Positions 32,297 to 44,661 of a stretch of DNA of 64,000 nt are shown here, piece by piece. A model generated the notes under the pieces. The model saw only the letters and a program-made list of their open reading frames with translations, ran no database searches and was not told the DNA's origin. A program made the position numbers and the translations under genes. The stretch's first letter is position 1, and each line of letters starts with the position of its first letter. Source of the DNA: Neopestalotiopsis rosae (Eukaryota; Ascomycota; Sordariomycetes; Amphisphaeriales; Sporocadaceae); assembly GCA_023078685.1 (NCBI GenBank), contig JALGAS010000005.1, forward strand, positions 2,914,001 to 2,978,000. The letters run 5' to 3'.

Positions 32297-34636
32297 GGTG
32301 AAGGTTTGGTGGGATAGGTGGCACGTTCGGCTGGCAGCGGGATCGCAATTGACTCGTATATAAGTAAAACTGCTCCGACACGGGTTCTTGTGCAAGTTGG
32401 ATATTGCGAATGTGTCGCTACCGCAGAGCTCGGCTCGACTTGACGAGGATCAGGTCGTCTAGGAAGCTCAGAAGAGGGAAATATAGCGTCACGACCTCGT
32501 TGACAGCATTATGAGAAATCTCGTGGACAGCGGTAAATAGTTGCAAGAACGAAAGGGAAGAGTTGCAGTGACGAGTACAACAACTGCGGTGAAGTTTTTG
32601 GGTTTCGAGGTTGAAAGTCAATCTACTTTCCCGCCAGGTTCTGAGCTAGCCAAGATTCCTAGCTAGGGGTCCAGTCCGTTACTGGCATAGCGGGGACCGA
32701 GGAACGACGTGGAACATTGAATGAATCTCTCAATGACCAGTAATGGTGGTGCAAAGCTGGCGGAAAAAGGGGAATTGCCCCGCTCTCAATTCGCGTTCGT
32801 CAAAAAATAACCACGAAATATTCAATTTACTGGACTGCAGCAGACAACGACCAAATATAACTTGGGGAGACGCGAGAGAGAAGCACACTCTCATTTCTCA
32901 CACGTCTCTGCCCTAGGCCTACCATCCATTGACGGCCAGAGATCTTGGAAACCGGAACAAATGATTCATTGATGCCACCTGATCATGGTTACCTATCAAC
33001 GGGATTCACTATCCGGCCATGCCACTGCATCATCAGGCCTCTGTAGGCGTCCCCAGCGCGAGCTGTGAGTGGTGGAAGCGCAAATGCAGGGGCCACAGTT
33101 GCCTTGGACCAAGAAAAAAAACCACTTGACGCGGTTGCGCGCGCGGGGCATGTGAAAGAGGCGCTACTGCAGTATAATACAACCATCCCACTTTGTGTGG
33201 CTTATGTGTAAAGTCATGATTTACTGGTAGCCTTCGACCCTCACCGATATTCTCCTGCATATCGTCCTCGTCAAATTATTTTTCCTTTCTTCTTGCTCGT
33301 TGCCGGCATGCCGAACTCGGTGCTCTGTCAGAGACGCTGGTCCATTCTATGCCGATTGACATGAAAAGGGCTAGGTATCCTGTACTCTTTGGCCAGCATT
33401 TTGTAGACGCGATCTCATTGGAGAATGGTACAACACGGGCTGTGCAGGTATATTATATAATGAAGCCACCTAAATAAGACGGAAAGTTTAAGCTCTGGTG
33501 TGGCAGCACTGGTACCTTTTCCAAGACATCTCACCACCACCGAACGGACGAAGGCTGATTTCTGACTTTTTGATGGTAAAACAGCAGTCGGGAAGATCAC
33601 CGATCGGTCGTGGTGATAGTTTCCTGTCTTGCAATCACATATCAATCATGGAAATTGTTAACGGACACCATTGCGAAGGAAATAAAAGGCACTACTCCAG
33701 TCAATCATCGGCACAAGGCTAAGCTAGACATATACATCTATACATGAGCGTGGAGGGGAGCTCAACAAGGGATTGTTCCGTCAAGGTCCTGCTATGGGAC
33801 TAGGTAGCTATGATCGAGGCCATGCATGAAAACGATAGTTGCGACGTAGCCAGGCGTAATTATCAGCTTTGAGATTTCGGTGCCTGAGAGAATAAGTATT
33901 GTTATCACTAAAGTATAGGTTCATTGCAAATATCTTCTGCTAGGGATGCTATGGCTAGTTTTCATAATGAATAGTTCGCATAGTACGTAATCTATCTATA
34001 TATATATATTAGTGGTTAGTCGAACGATAGCAGGATCTGCGGAGGAAAGTTGACTGCGTGCGAGGATCAGCAGATGCATTTTCCAAGAGGCTGAGCTATC
34101 GAAACACCTTTGCTATGAGTATCGATATGATTGCGGCTAAGGCTTGCATGAAAGATGTGGACCATGCAGGATGACCAATTAGTCACGATCAAAAGGCTCA
34201 CATCAAGTATACTTGTACAGGTAAGCAATGGCTTTTAGTATGAGCATGTGCAGCCAATTCCAGAGCAAGGAAGGAGGCCGACAAAATATAATTTCTCAAT
34301 GCTGCGATTGTAGGTAGGTAGGCAAAGCGGCAATGCCCATGATGATATTTCCCATCCCGTCCGATTAACTTTCCTCCAATTGGTACACTCTATTATGTAG
34401 GTAGATATGTTGTAGTGATGATAAAAGAAATCCAAGAACTCCATACGCTAATGATTGAAGGGATTGTGTAGTGGACTGCTTGCCCAGTCTGTCCAGGTTC
34501 CTGAAGAATTCCAAATGGGATCCGCGTTTTACAACCCGAAAACACCGCAATAATTGCGTTTCAGAAAGATGAGATTCTGCAATTTGCTTTTCGTTTTGGG
34601 TTCTGAAAAATCAACAAAAAATGTCTGTTTGCGATA
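32297..34636. other. 2.3-kb spacer
   Basis: No gene seen. Holds the promoter of the phosphotransferase gene and the 3' region of the GPI protein gene. Contains a TA run (about 33992-34008) and a GCGCGC run near 33137. Confidence 0.5.
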
Positions 34637-35293
34637 TTACAAAACGAAGATGAAGCCGACGGCAACGCTGGCGGCCAGAGAAAAGAGGCCAGCCAGGTTG
34701 AGGGCCTCCAGGTTGGGAGCCGCGCTGCTGTCGGTGCTGCTCGAGGAGCTCGAGCTGCTGCTGCTGCCGTCCAGGCCCGTGTAGATGGTGATGCCGGTGG
34801 TGGACGTGCTGCTGCCGGTGGCCGTTGCCGTGCCGGTCGAGGTGGTGTTCGTCTTTTGCGGGTTCTGAGCACCGCAGGGGTGGTCCTCACGGCACGAGCT
34901 GGCACAGCTGCTGTCGGAACCGCAAGCCTTCACGCACTGGGTGCCCCATTCTGTGCAGGTGAAGTAAGGCAGAGTCAGGGAGTACTCGGAGATGTTTGGT
35001 TGCATGTTGTTGCCACAAAGACATCCGTATGTGAGTGTTTTCTATAGATTCCTATCAGTTCATGAAACATGACCGTGGTATAAACAATGACAACTTACAG
35101 GATCACAGGTGTTTGTGATGGTTGTTCCCGGCTCGACTTGTTCACAGATGAGAGGGCATGTTGTCGTCTCCTGTTGGCACCATGCCGTCCTCGTGGACAG
35201 CGATACACTATCGGGATCGATATAGTAGTCGGCACGGACGGTGGCGGCAAACAGGGTGACTGCTGCCACGACGGTAGACTTGAGCGAAAGCAT
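34637..35293 (-). CDS. GPI-anchored cysteine-rich cell-surface protein (DUF7707-like)
   Basis: Two exons on the minus strand, 35293-35099 and 35041-34637, joined across a 57-nt intron (GTAAGT/TAG), give 199 residues. Residues 1-21 are a signal peptide ending VRA. The mature N-terminal half carries 12 cysteines in the pattern TAWCQQ-TTCPLIC-NTC-GCLCGNN-FTC-QC-AC-SSC-SSC-PCG, typical of a fungal surface domain. It is followed by a Thr/Ser-rich stalk with a run of ten Ser and then a small-residue site (TDSSAAPN) and a hydrophobic tail (SLAASVAVGFIFVL). The last two features are a GPI attachment signal. The protein should sit at the plasma membrane or wall. The function of this family is not known to me. 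Confidence 0.85.
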
Positions 35294-35943
35294 GGTTCTG
35301 TCTTTTTATTCTTGAGATGCAAAAATCTATAATCAAACTTAATCAGTAAAGTTCCTGAAAGAGGGGGTTGACATTTCTGACGTGAATGGCTTCCGTCTTG
35401 TCAAAAGGTCGACCCGGAAGGCTAAACAAGAGATGACTTACACGATGTGTATGTATAAGAAATACTAATAGACGTATGGGTATAAGTGAATGTACACTGA
35501 AGATGACGGAAGAAGTTCAAAATGCAAATGACGACCAACAAACGAATGATGGAACGAGAGAGAGATGTACAATATAAAAGAGAAGACAGCAAACAAGCAC
35601 GGACAGCAAGAAAGCTCCTTGAGTGACACACAGATATGGGGAATTAGGAAAAAGAAAGAGCAGATTACCTTAATAAAGGAGCTTCACGACGCCATCCCCG
35701 GCCTCGTTAGTGCCAATGGGATGCTTGTGTTACGGCAGGGGTTGTGCTCACTATCTAGGCTTGGGTAGCTCGGGTAGGGTAGCAGGTAAGATATGGGACC
35801 CCCGGCTAACCCGCAGCCACCGGACCAGTTGCAGCGAGCTGCACATTAGGTCTGAGAGGTCTGGGCAAGCGATTGGTGAGTGGCCAGCTGGGTTGTCTCT
35901 AGCTCGATGCGAGGGTTCCAACGGGAACTCTGCACTACGATGG

Positions 35944-35967
35944 TACAGTACTGTACGGAGTACTGTA
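35944..35967. repeat. Palindromic TACAGTACTGTA and inverted repeat
   Basis: TACAGTACTGTA (35944-35955) is a perfect 12-bp palindrome. TACAGTA (35944-35950) also pairs with TACTGTA (35961-35967) around ctgtacggag. Confidence 0.8.
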
Positions 35968-36618
35968 GTATGTACAGGCAAGGATGCCGGACGATATGTA
36001 CGATGATGGGGCTCAAGTCTGCAGACAAGATGCCTGCCTGTCGGCTTGTTTCTTTGCTCATCCCACGACTCCACGGTCCCTTTTTCTTGACTGTATACGA
36101 ATATGGAGGGCGACGGGAGCTGCCTATCGAAGCGTCAGTCAGTCCATCACGAGATGTTGTGGCAAGAAACAACAGGCAAACCAGGACAGGGCCCTGAAGA
36201 GGAAGTTTGGACCTAGGTCGGTAGTGTAGACTCAAATCTCTCGAGAATTCTCCTATAGCAACTAGGTTAGCACATAAGCCCGTTCATTACCCAAGACGAT
36301 GAACGAGCCATGGTTCCGCAGAGTGCTCAAATTGGATCTACCACTAATTCCTAGTAGTGCGGAGACGGTCCTATCACCCAAGCAGTACTTGAGCCTCCAA
36401 ATCTTGCCAATCATGTAAAGTTAAGTGCAAGCTACTGAAATAAGACAGGGGGCATGGGATGAATGCTTTTCGAGAGAGGCGTCCAAGGCGTCGTGAGACT
36501 GACTTTTTTCGTTTCTTCCCTTTCCACATCGGCATGGAGCCAGAGACAGCACAGAAGAAGTATGATTGCACAACATGTGGTGGCATGCGGGATGGACGGT
36601 AAGCGTGCGTACATGAGT

Positions 36619-36642
36619 CTACTGTACTTTGTAGTACAGTAG
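36619..36642. repeat. Hairpin with 9-bp arms
   Basis: CTACTGTAC (36619-36627), six-base loop, GTACAGTAG (36634-36642). It shares the ACTGTAC core with the palindrome at 35944. Confidence 0.8.
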
Positions 36643-39600
36643 TTGCCTAGAAAGAAGAGCGGTGATTGGCGATCACTTACGAGGTCACGCCGCCCCGTAT
36701 AATGAGGGTTTTGTTTCTCTGAATAAGGTAATATTGATAACTTGACCAAATAAATTCTGGTCATTGAAGCCAAACACGGCCGGTGGAGAGACGAGACGGC
36801 CGGATGCTCGCTCGCTCGCTTCTTTTTGCCCAAGGATACGTTTGGATGGACGGACGCACCAAGGGTTGTGGGTACGACAAACAGACTCAATCAATGAGCG
36901 CCCAGCCCAGCCAGTCCAGCGCCAGCGCCCACCCAAGAGACCGAAAAGAGAGAAGATGGAGGAGGAAGACGGACGCGATACGAAGAAACCATTGCGCAAG
37001 TGTCTTGGAATTGGTCCTAAACTCTTACAAACTCGTGCCTGATACGCATACTTGTTTTCCTGTTTCTGCTACCATCGCCGCCTTTGGAAAAGGATGGTCC
37101 TCGTATCCAAACAGCTCTAAGGCATGCAGTGCATCAGCCCAAGCTTGCCAGGGCAGCTAGAGAATGTTTGGATGCACACTCTTTACTCGAGACCCACGGC
37201 ACTGGGGGGATATGGCGCTTCCGTTTGTACTGGTCGCTGCCCGCTGCTGCGTTCTGTACCATGTAGTATGTCAAAATGTGTATGTGTACTGTATACACTA
37301 CGTACAGAGTAAATGTCGACGGATGTGCATATGCGAGTCTCTTATCTGAGGGCCTTCTTGCATCTCTAGTCGCAGACAAGTGGGAGTTTACGAAGGGGTA
37401 AGAGAGGGTCTCGGGCTGCTTGTCTGCCTGTCTTGGGGGGCCACGACCCCCAGCTTGCTGTAGTACTCACATTTTAGTGTACTACTACTATATTATATCA
37501 GACTAGGAAATATATTTCCAGTGCCACCACGAGCGGGAATACACGCCAGACGCCCGCCCAACCTCCAGGTGGAATTGACCGGGAATGACGTTGCCCATGT
37601 CTATCTCCAACGGTGTCTGCCGTCTTTATTTCTCCTTCCTGCCTTTCCTATCTCTTGATCAGAGTCGGCAATTCGTTTGAGGTTGCGTCGTGGCCGGTGG
37701 GCAGTTGAATCAGTCATCAACCTGCGACGATGGTTGAAAGTGAGTGCAGTGCAGTGCAATTTAGAGTCCAGTTAACCTTAAGAATAAGGACTTTTTAAGA
37801 AGCTAATCGTGTGTCCATCGACTCCAATGGATTGCCAGCGCTATTTCCTCCCCCCAATTCCCACAGTCCCCGCAAGCAATGGAGCTGAACGGTGAGGCGC
37901 GACTGGAGATCGGTCCAGGTCCCCCCTGGCAAGACCCTATGTCTGTGGCCTACCGAGCTACAGGGAGTGAGTGGCTTACTACCTTGACTACCTCGGGACA
38001 TGTTTACTTTGACCCAGTCGGTCACTTTATTCCGTAGTGTAGGTATGTACTCTAATCCTTCCTTCTGTGCAGGGCCAGGCCAGGCCAGTTCTTCCACCCA
38101 TATTCGATGCATCGTCAAATATAAACAAAAGGATTTTTCCAATTGAGCTTACGTTCATAATCAAAAAGTCTACCGGTGCTAGCCAGCTACCTTAATTACC
38201 TACTATGTACCTGGATAATGAAACTACATTGGAATAGGACTGGTTCGACCTGGCAATAAATAGCCTTTTCTCCAACTAGATCTCGGTCATGAGACAGGCT
38301 CGGCGACTTTTCGTTTCCAAATCCGCGGCTGTTCTAGAAACCCGACCCCCAAAACGTTCGGAAGCCATTCCACACTCTAATCGGCCGGCATTTTTAGGGC
38401 CCGTGAAGACTTCAGATCCTGTTGCGAGACCCGACCCGCAAAGTCTATACAAGCAGTGTGCTGCAAGATCATGCAACACACGTTTGATCGTGACCTCTTT
38501 TTTTGCCTTGCCTCAGACTCCCGAGGCTCCGGGTCTCGTTCTCGTACGTGTGCGAATGATCGGATGGTAATCGTGGTACACGTTCCGACATCTGCATGGA
38601 CTGCGTTGTAAACGCCGAGATAACTACGCATGTAAGCAAGCATGCACTTCTACACGCACATACTTTTACATAGCTCGCATCCACATAGACGCACATGTGT
38701 TCTCAGCTCATCCTACATGGCCATTCCGAAGGTTGAACAATGCAGTAGACTCGTATGGGCCAAGAATTTAGATTCTACCTCACATTTAGCGATTCACCGC
38801 GCTCCACTCTGCTATTCTTACTTAAAGACTTGACCGATCCCAGCGGCGTTGGGTATTATCAGCAAAATACTCCAAATCATACAACACGCAAAATCAGTTC
38901 CCTGGTTCGCCCTCCACGAATCGTTCGATGGTCTTAGCATACCGAAAGGAACAAGCACCTAACCTACCCCAGATTGTGGACAAATAACATGCCAAGCATC
39001 AGTTCATTCAACTACCAGAAATTGGTGTCTGTGCAGGCGACGATCGGTATTTACAATCGTGTCTATAACAACAAACAATTGCAACCAACAAGCAACAGAA
39101 GCCATTTTGATACAGCATTGATGATCGCAGGAGAAATATATACTGTCAATACTTGAGATTTTTTAGAAATGGCCAAGTACCACACAGAACAAAGGGCCAC
39201 ACGTCATGGACTATATAAACCTCGAGGCAGTAATATATACACCTGGCTACGAATTATCAAACATTACCTACACGTAGTACAATGAAGTGGCTTTTGCACG
39301 ATTTACAGATGTAGCGGTCTTGTCGGTCAAAGTACCTACCACCTTTTCTGATATTGGTAAGATAGCGAACATCAGATGCCACAAAAGTCCTGGAGTAGCA
39401 TTTCACATTATCACCGGACTTACAATACACAAAAGATTTCCAAAGAGCTTCGACAAACATAGGCAAGGAACACGCGAGAAGAGCACTCCTCTTCACACGC
39501 TACTTACCTGCTTCCATCAGAGTAAAGCGCTAGCGGGTCCTCTGTGGTCTTTCGTCATCTTCAGAAAGCCTTATGCCAGTGGCAAGTTTGCCTGCAACGC

Positions 39601-41735
39601 TACTGCGAGCAAGATACGGTGGACTCAAGCTGACTCATCTTGCAGAGGTTCCATTTCATCCTCATAGGGCTGGCGTGCGGCCATGTGCGGTACGCACGCA
39701 TATACCACTGAGAATTAAAGTTCACGATCTGCCCGATTCTGGTGAGAAGGACGTTCTCCGTATTGCAGTGAAACGCTGTTATACCACCTCTGATATGATA
39801 AGGTTGATATCATAATCAATACAATCGAATCATGATGTCTTATCTCTCTTATTGAAAGATATGATGAATAAAGTGTTTCAGAACAATATTCTGAATTTTT
39901 GACATTCGAACTTAGTATTACCTGGCAAGTACCGCAATTCATCAATGACGAAAACATCTTACCTCGAGACTTGGCAATATTCCATACCCGGAAACTTCGT
40001 GGCCCGTACGTCCCGTCGAGGGCACAGCCTTTCCCAGTAACAAACAGGTCTGCCAATGAGTCTTGTTCGTTTGCTAGTGGAATAAATATGATGCAACGAG
40101 CTGCTAAGAATGCTCACTTCGGCACTCTTGCAAACAAACTGATCACCACCACCAGCAGCAGGAGCCTCTTTTCGAGGGTCTAGGCATCCTATTGCGAGTG
40201 AGACGCTCCGGACAAAGTATACTTTATCAACCAACCATGACCTTGATGGAGATTTCGAGCCGGTACATACCGAATATAGCAGTAGCTGCCCGAGACAAAA
40301 ACATACTTGTGGTAAAGCCGACGACATCACGCAGGATCATGTATTTGATCAATCTAAATTATCATGTGCTCGTTCGTGTCAATACGGTCGCCTTGGTGAT
40401 TTGATGGGCGCTATACTGATTTGTCCATCTGATAACCGAATTGCACATAATTCAAGCCGATGGTAATAGACAGAACCTTGTTACGGAAATAACAGAATGG
40501 AATTCAGATTCCATACATCGCAAGAAGCGAATTTATTGTCAATCAATGACTCATGTCACACTCTGAGTTGTGGAAAACCCACGAGATGATGCCACCACCA
40601 TGAAAGCCTCCCGAAAGCCTGTACACGGAACTTCTGAGGAGACTTAGTCATAAGCCGATTCAACGCGCAATGACTAACATGATGATCCTCTACTATGCAC
40701 TTTTGCGACCATCTGTCGAATGAGGTCAAGCACCCGAGTCAATGCTTAGTCATTTGAGAGGTGAACGCCCAATATCTGCACGGAAAACAAGGCTGCGAAG
40801 CCACTCGAGCCGCTCGCCCCTGGATTCAGGTACATTGCACGAATTCCTCTCCTTCTTTCTGCAGGTTGCAGCTCTTGGTATGCTCGACTACCCCAGCCGG
40901 CCCATTGCTGTCTCAATTGTGTGAAATATTTTGAGTCATCTCCAGCGAATTGTGTATCCACAGCGCCTCAAAAAGCAATGAGCACATGCGCTGCAGAGAT
41001 GGCAAGTCAGGTAAATATGCGGAGGTTGTGTCGTGCAGAGGTGGCTGAACCACAACTGGAACAGGCTTTTGGAGTCGGACAGCCATCTATCTCTGCATGG
41101 TGATAATGTACGCAGAGACAGGATCTGCCAGGGATAAGAAAGTTGCTATAAAGCTTAATCCAATTGGCGTTTTTCCAGAATAGAGGTGCCCCCGCTGTTT
41201 CAAGATATTCCCGTGCCCAGATTAAGCTCAACAAGCATGTGTTGGACAAGGGCAAGTCAGATGGGAAACCGGATCTCTGGGGGCCAGGGACGTGTGATTG
41301 TCATGTCACAAAACATCCCAGCCATTTTGTGTTTCCTCAGAGGATGCAACTATACGCAGCCCATCATCCTGGTTCTAGGTTATGTCTGTCCGCCACCTTA
41401 ACGTGGCGCATATTCGCTTCGCTACTATGGGCGAGACGACAGAGTTGCAAGATGCCGAAATTCTCGCCAATCTGAGTTTCGCACCAACCGAAGCATCCCG
41501 TTTCTCAGGAGGCACAAGAAAAAAAAAGCTGGCGGCACAGTACCACAATTGCTTTGTCTAGAAGTTGCAGATGCAGATGATGCTTTCTTATAAGCGCCGA
41601 CCTATCCCAGGTGATGCGGTGATGCGTTTCTCTCCCCCCCTTTTTTCCTTCCTTGAAACAAAAATTTCTCCTACACCACACAGCCTGCTTGCTAATCGAA
41701 TGGCGGGCAGCAGGCCTGCTCCGACCTGAAGCGAC

Positions 41736-43188
41736 ATGAGGGACTACGCCGACATTGAACAGTGGCTGCGCGGAGGCGACGGAGAGGAGACGCCGGGCGA
41801 AAGCACGACCGGCAGTGGCAGCAGCGATGATCTGGAGAAGGTGCAGTACTGGCACGAGGTGCGGCTTCTGGAGCTCGAGGCGCGAAAGAAGAAGACCATC
41901 TGCCAGCGCCTCAGCAACTTGATCTGCCCCCCGCGGATCGACCATTCCACCGCCTTGGACATGCAGTATAACCACGAGTGCCTGACGCTCACAGCCGATA
42001 GTACCCCCGATCCGTTTGTGGTCCGCGCTCATCGGCAGTATTACATGGTAATTGTGCTCCTCGCCGCTTTTGGAGGCCCCTCCACACCAGGTCCTGTGCA
42101 ACGGAAGACTGATACTGGCTACAGACTTTTACCAAGGGCAACAGGATCGAGATATGGACTTCAAAGTACTTGGCGTCCTTTGGAGAGGGCGTAAGGAAAA
42201 CGGTAATATGGTGCGTGATCATCAGCAAAGGCACCAAAATTTGGTCAAAGCCATGAAACTTACCATGATAATCAGGAGACCACCACCTTGCACAGAGCAC
42301 TCGGCAGATCTGTGGGCACCCGAACTCCACGCTATCCGTGGCCGATGGTATATCTACTACGCTGCAGCCAATCCAGCTCGCGGCAGTGGAAGCCACCGGA
42401 TGTACGTGCTCGGAGGGCCTCCAGCCAACGAGGATCCAACTCTGGGACAATGGGAGTTCCTCGGTCGCATCCTCGGCATGCCAGATCAGTGGGCAACCGA
42501 CGGGACAGTCTTTGAGCTGGACGACACACTCTATTTCGTCTACTCTGGCTGGCCGCTCGACGACCATGGTCATTCGGATCTCACTCAGCAGCTATTCATC
42601 TTGAAGCTCGATGACCCTACGATTGCGGCTTCGCATCCCGTGATGATATCGGCGCCAGAACACACGTGGGAGTTCACCTCTGACGGCAATGGTGCACACG
42701 GTATCAACGAAGGACCGCAGTTCCTCGAGTCCCCGGATGGCAAGTGGAAAGGTATAGTCTATTCCGCTGCTGGCAGCTGGACGCACCAGTACAAGCTCGC
42801 CGTTTTACATTATAACGGTGGTGACCCCTTGAACCCACGCTCATGGCCCAAGAGCCAGCAGCCACTGTTACAGGCCTCGGGTCACAGTAAAGGTCCGTGG
42901 GGACCAGGCCATGGCAACTTTGTCAGTGTGGGCGATGAGACCATATGTGTATTCCATGGCACAGACAGCCAGCACGATGGATGGGAGAACAGAAAGGCAA
43001 GATGCCAACGCGTAGTCTTTACCAAGCATGGCCCTTACATGGGCAACTATTGTGGGAGGGACTCGGCTGCCAAACCACCAAAAGTCGGTTTGGTAACCCA
43101 ACTTCGACGACATTTCAGCAAGCCTCAGCTGGAGCTCAACCCAGAGGCATCGAAGAGCTCGCTCAAGCTGCTTCTGGAAAATTATTAA
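41736..43188 (+). CDS. GH43-family glycoside hydrolase (arabinofuranosidase-like), no signal peptide
   Basis: Three exons, 41736-42047, 42125-42210 and 42276-43188, give 436 residues. The small middle exon (TFTKGNRIEIWTSKYLASFG...) and the second intron (GTGCGT donor, CAG acceptor) restore the conserved VIWRPPPCTEHSADLWAPELH. The five-bladed propeller motifs are all there. The base Asp92 lies in TPDPFVV, the pKa-modulating Asp in ATDGTVFE and the acid Glu in NEGPQFLE. The family cleaves alpha-arabinofuranosyl or beta-xylosyl linkages. Residues 1-80 are an unusual polar, Cys-containing extension without a secretion signal, so the enzyme is predicted to be cytosolic or exported in an unconventional way. 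Exact substrate cannot be read from sequence. Converges with NAA38. Confidence 0.85.
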
Positions 43189-43611
43189 ACAAGGCAAGAA
43201 AACGAGGCCGTACGATGTTATGTATTCTAATGTTTGACTCAAACGGAGGGAAAGGTTCATTGGGTATTCATTTAAAGGCGTTTGCATGGACATGATATAT
43301 TTTAGGTATCAGGCAGGGTATAATAGCACATGATTTTCCAAGGCATATTAAGTACATACAAAGGTTTCCCCAATCTGGAGACGAATGGCCTCTGCGTACC
43401 CACGTTCTTCTCCCTAACGCCGTGACATCTTAGCGGTATCGATGAGCCCACCGATATTCATTGATGCAGATTCCAATATGAACGTCTTTAATGCTCGCTC
43501 GGAATTGCTTGATCTTTTGCTAGTGCAGAGGGATATCCGTGCGGATCGGCTTGCACTGAGCAAAAAGACTTCTCGTATCTAGTCGTCCTACAGTCTGTTA
43601 TAGTACCGCTT
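43189..43611. other. Convergent spacer
   Basis: 3' ends of the GH43 gene (+) and NAA38 (-). No gene seen. Confidence 0.5.
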
Positions 43612-44114
43612 TCAGCCCGAGGCGTAGATATCTGGTCTCCCAAGGATCGACCGATTCTTCATTTGGCTGACGAACTCTTCGACCTCAATCTTTACGATGT
43701 GCTCGCCGGGCACCACCACCAGGCCCAAGTACCGCGATGTCATCTCGGCCCGGAGCGTGTCCGATTCCAGACTCGCAGCGGCCTCGAGAAGTTTCTGCTG
43801 CGAGGGCTGCCGGTACTCATGGGTGAGTGAGAGCACAAGATTGCTTTGCTGGGAAGGAAAGAAAGAGAGTTTAGTAAGCGGAACAGGGTTTTCTGCAATT
43901 GCAAAACGAACACACAAGAATTTAATGCATAAGAGCCGAGAGGAAGACAAACCGGATCGGTGCACTTGAAGGTGCCCACAAAGAGACGGGCGTCTGTGGT
44001 GTAGACTCTGAGGGTCTTGTTGACGAGGGACTGCAGATAAGACGCGGCTTCGGCCTTGTCCAGGTCAGCAGCTGGCGCTTGAAGCTGCTCTGCTGGCGAG
44101 GCTTCTGTGTCCAT
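43612..44114 (-). CDS. NAA38: NatC auxiliary subunit Naa38/Mak31 (LSM-domain protein)
   Basis: Two exons on the minus strand, 44114-43953 and 43848-43612, give 132 residues. The donor is an unusual GTTTGT, the acceptor CCAG, and the join gives FVGTFKCTDP-QSNLVLSLTHEY. The Sm-like fold is complete: Sm1 (NKTLRVYTTDARLFVGTFKCTD, QSNLVL) and Sm2 (RYLGLVVVPGEHIVKIEV), with an insert between them. In the LSMD1/Naa38 group this protein is part of the NatC N-terminal acetyltransferase (Naa30-Naa35-Naa38), which acetylates Met-hydrophobic N-termini at the ribosome. The long loop between Sm1 and Sm2 and the VVPGEHI motif separate it from LSM8 and SmE-type proteins. Divergent from RAD2. Confidence 0.85.
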
Positions 44115-44661
44115 ATTGAAGGAGTATTATGTTATTCTTGTTGGTACGCCTTATCTCGGTTGATACCAGAAAATCAAATCGCGTAAAGTCCCTGAGATTG
44201 TATGAGGCTCTAGGCCTAGTGACTTAGATGAATGGGGATTTTTGATACTAGGTACTGCAAGCGAACATGAGTGCCCGACTTGACCTTTGTCTGGTCACTG
44301 GATTTGGCGTTGCAGTGGGGTTCTAGCGGGGCTTTCTAGCAGTGTTCCCGCTCCCAGGGTTCCCCCAGGTAGCGCGCGATCGACGCGCTAGGTAGAGAAG
44401 AACGTCATCGTCATTGGATCGAGGTCTGGCTAGCATTCCGTAGGCAGAAGCGCATATCTTTCTTTCTTCATATTTGACCTAACTATGTACAAAACTTGCC
44501 CTTTCGTTTCCCAATCCTCCTTATTCCCGTCCCGTGAAATAATGGTCATGCCTCCACTTGATGAACCATGATAGCTCCTCTTTGATATTCTCGAGCACAT
44601 ACAAGTCGCTGGCTCACCTGATGAAGCCATTGTAGGCGTCATCCGATAGAACTCGGACACC
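44115..44661. promoter_or_regulatory. Shared divergent promoter of NAA38 and RAD2
   Basis: A 547-bp gap between divergent genes NAA38 (-) and RAD2 (+). It includes a CGCGCGATCGACGCG stretch around 44374-44388. No motif can be assigned with confidence. Confidence 0.4.

Larger units (their letters stand above)
35294..41735. other. 6.4-kb gene desert
   Basis: No supported gene on either strand over about 6.4 kb, the longest gap in the window. Frames are under 155 codons, overlap each other and show no domains. It contains inverted repeats at 35944-35967 and 36619-36642, and the part from about 38.6 to 41.2 kb is AT-rich and looks decayed. It may hold old, mutated transposon sequence or long non-coding transcripts; nothing specific can be named. 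Confidence 0.5.
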
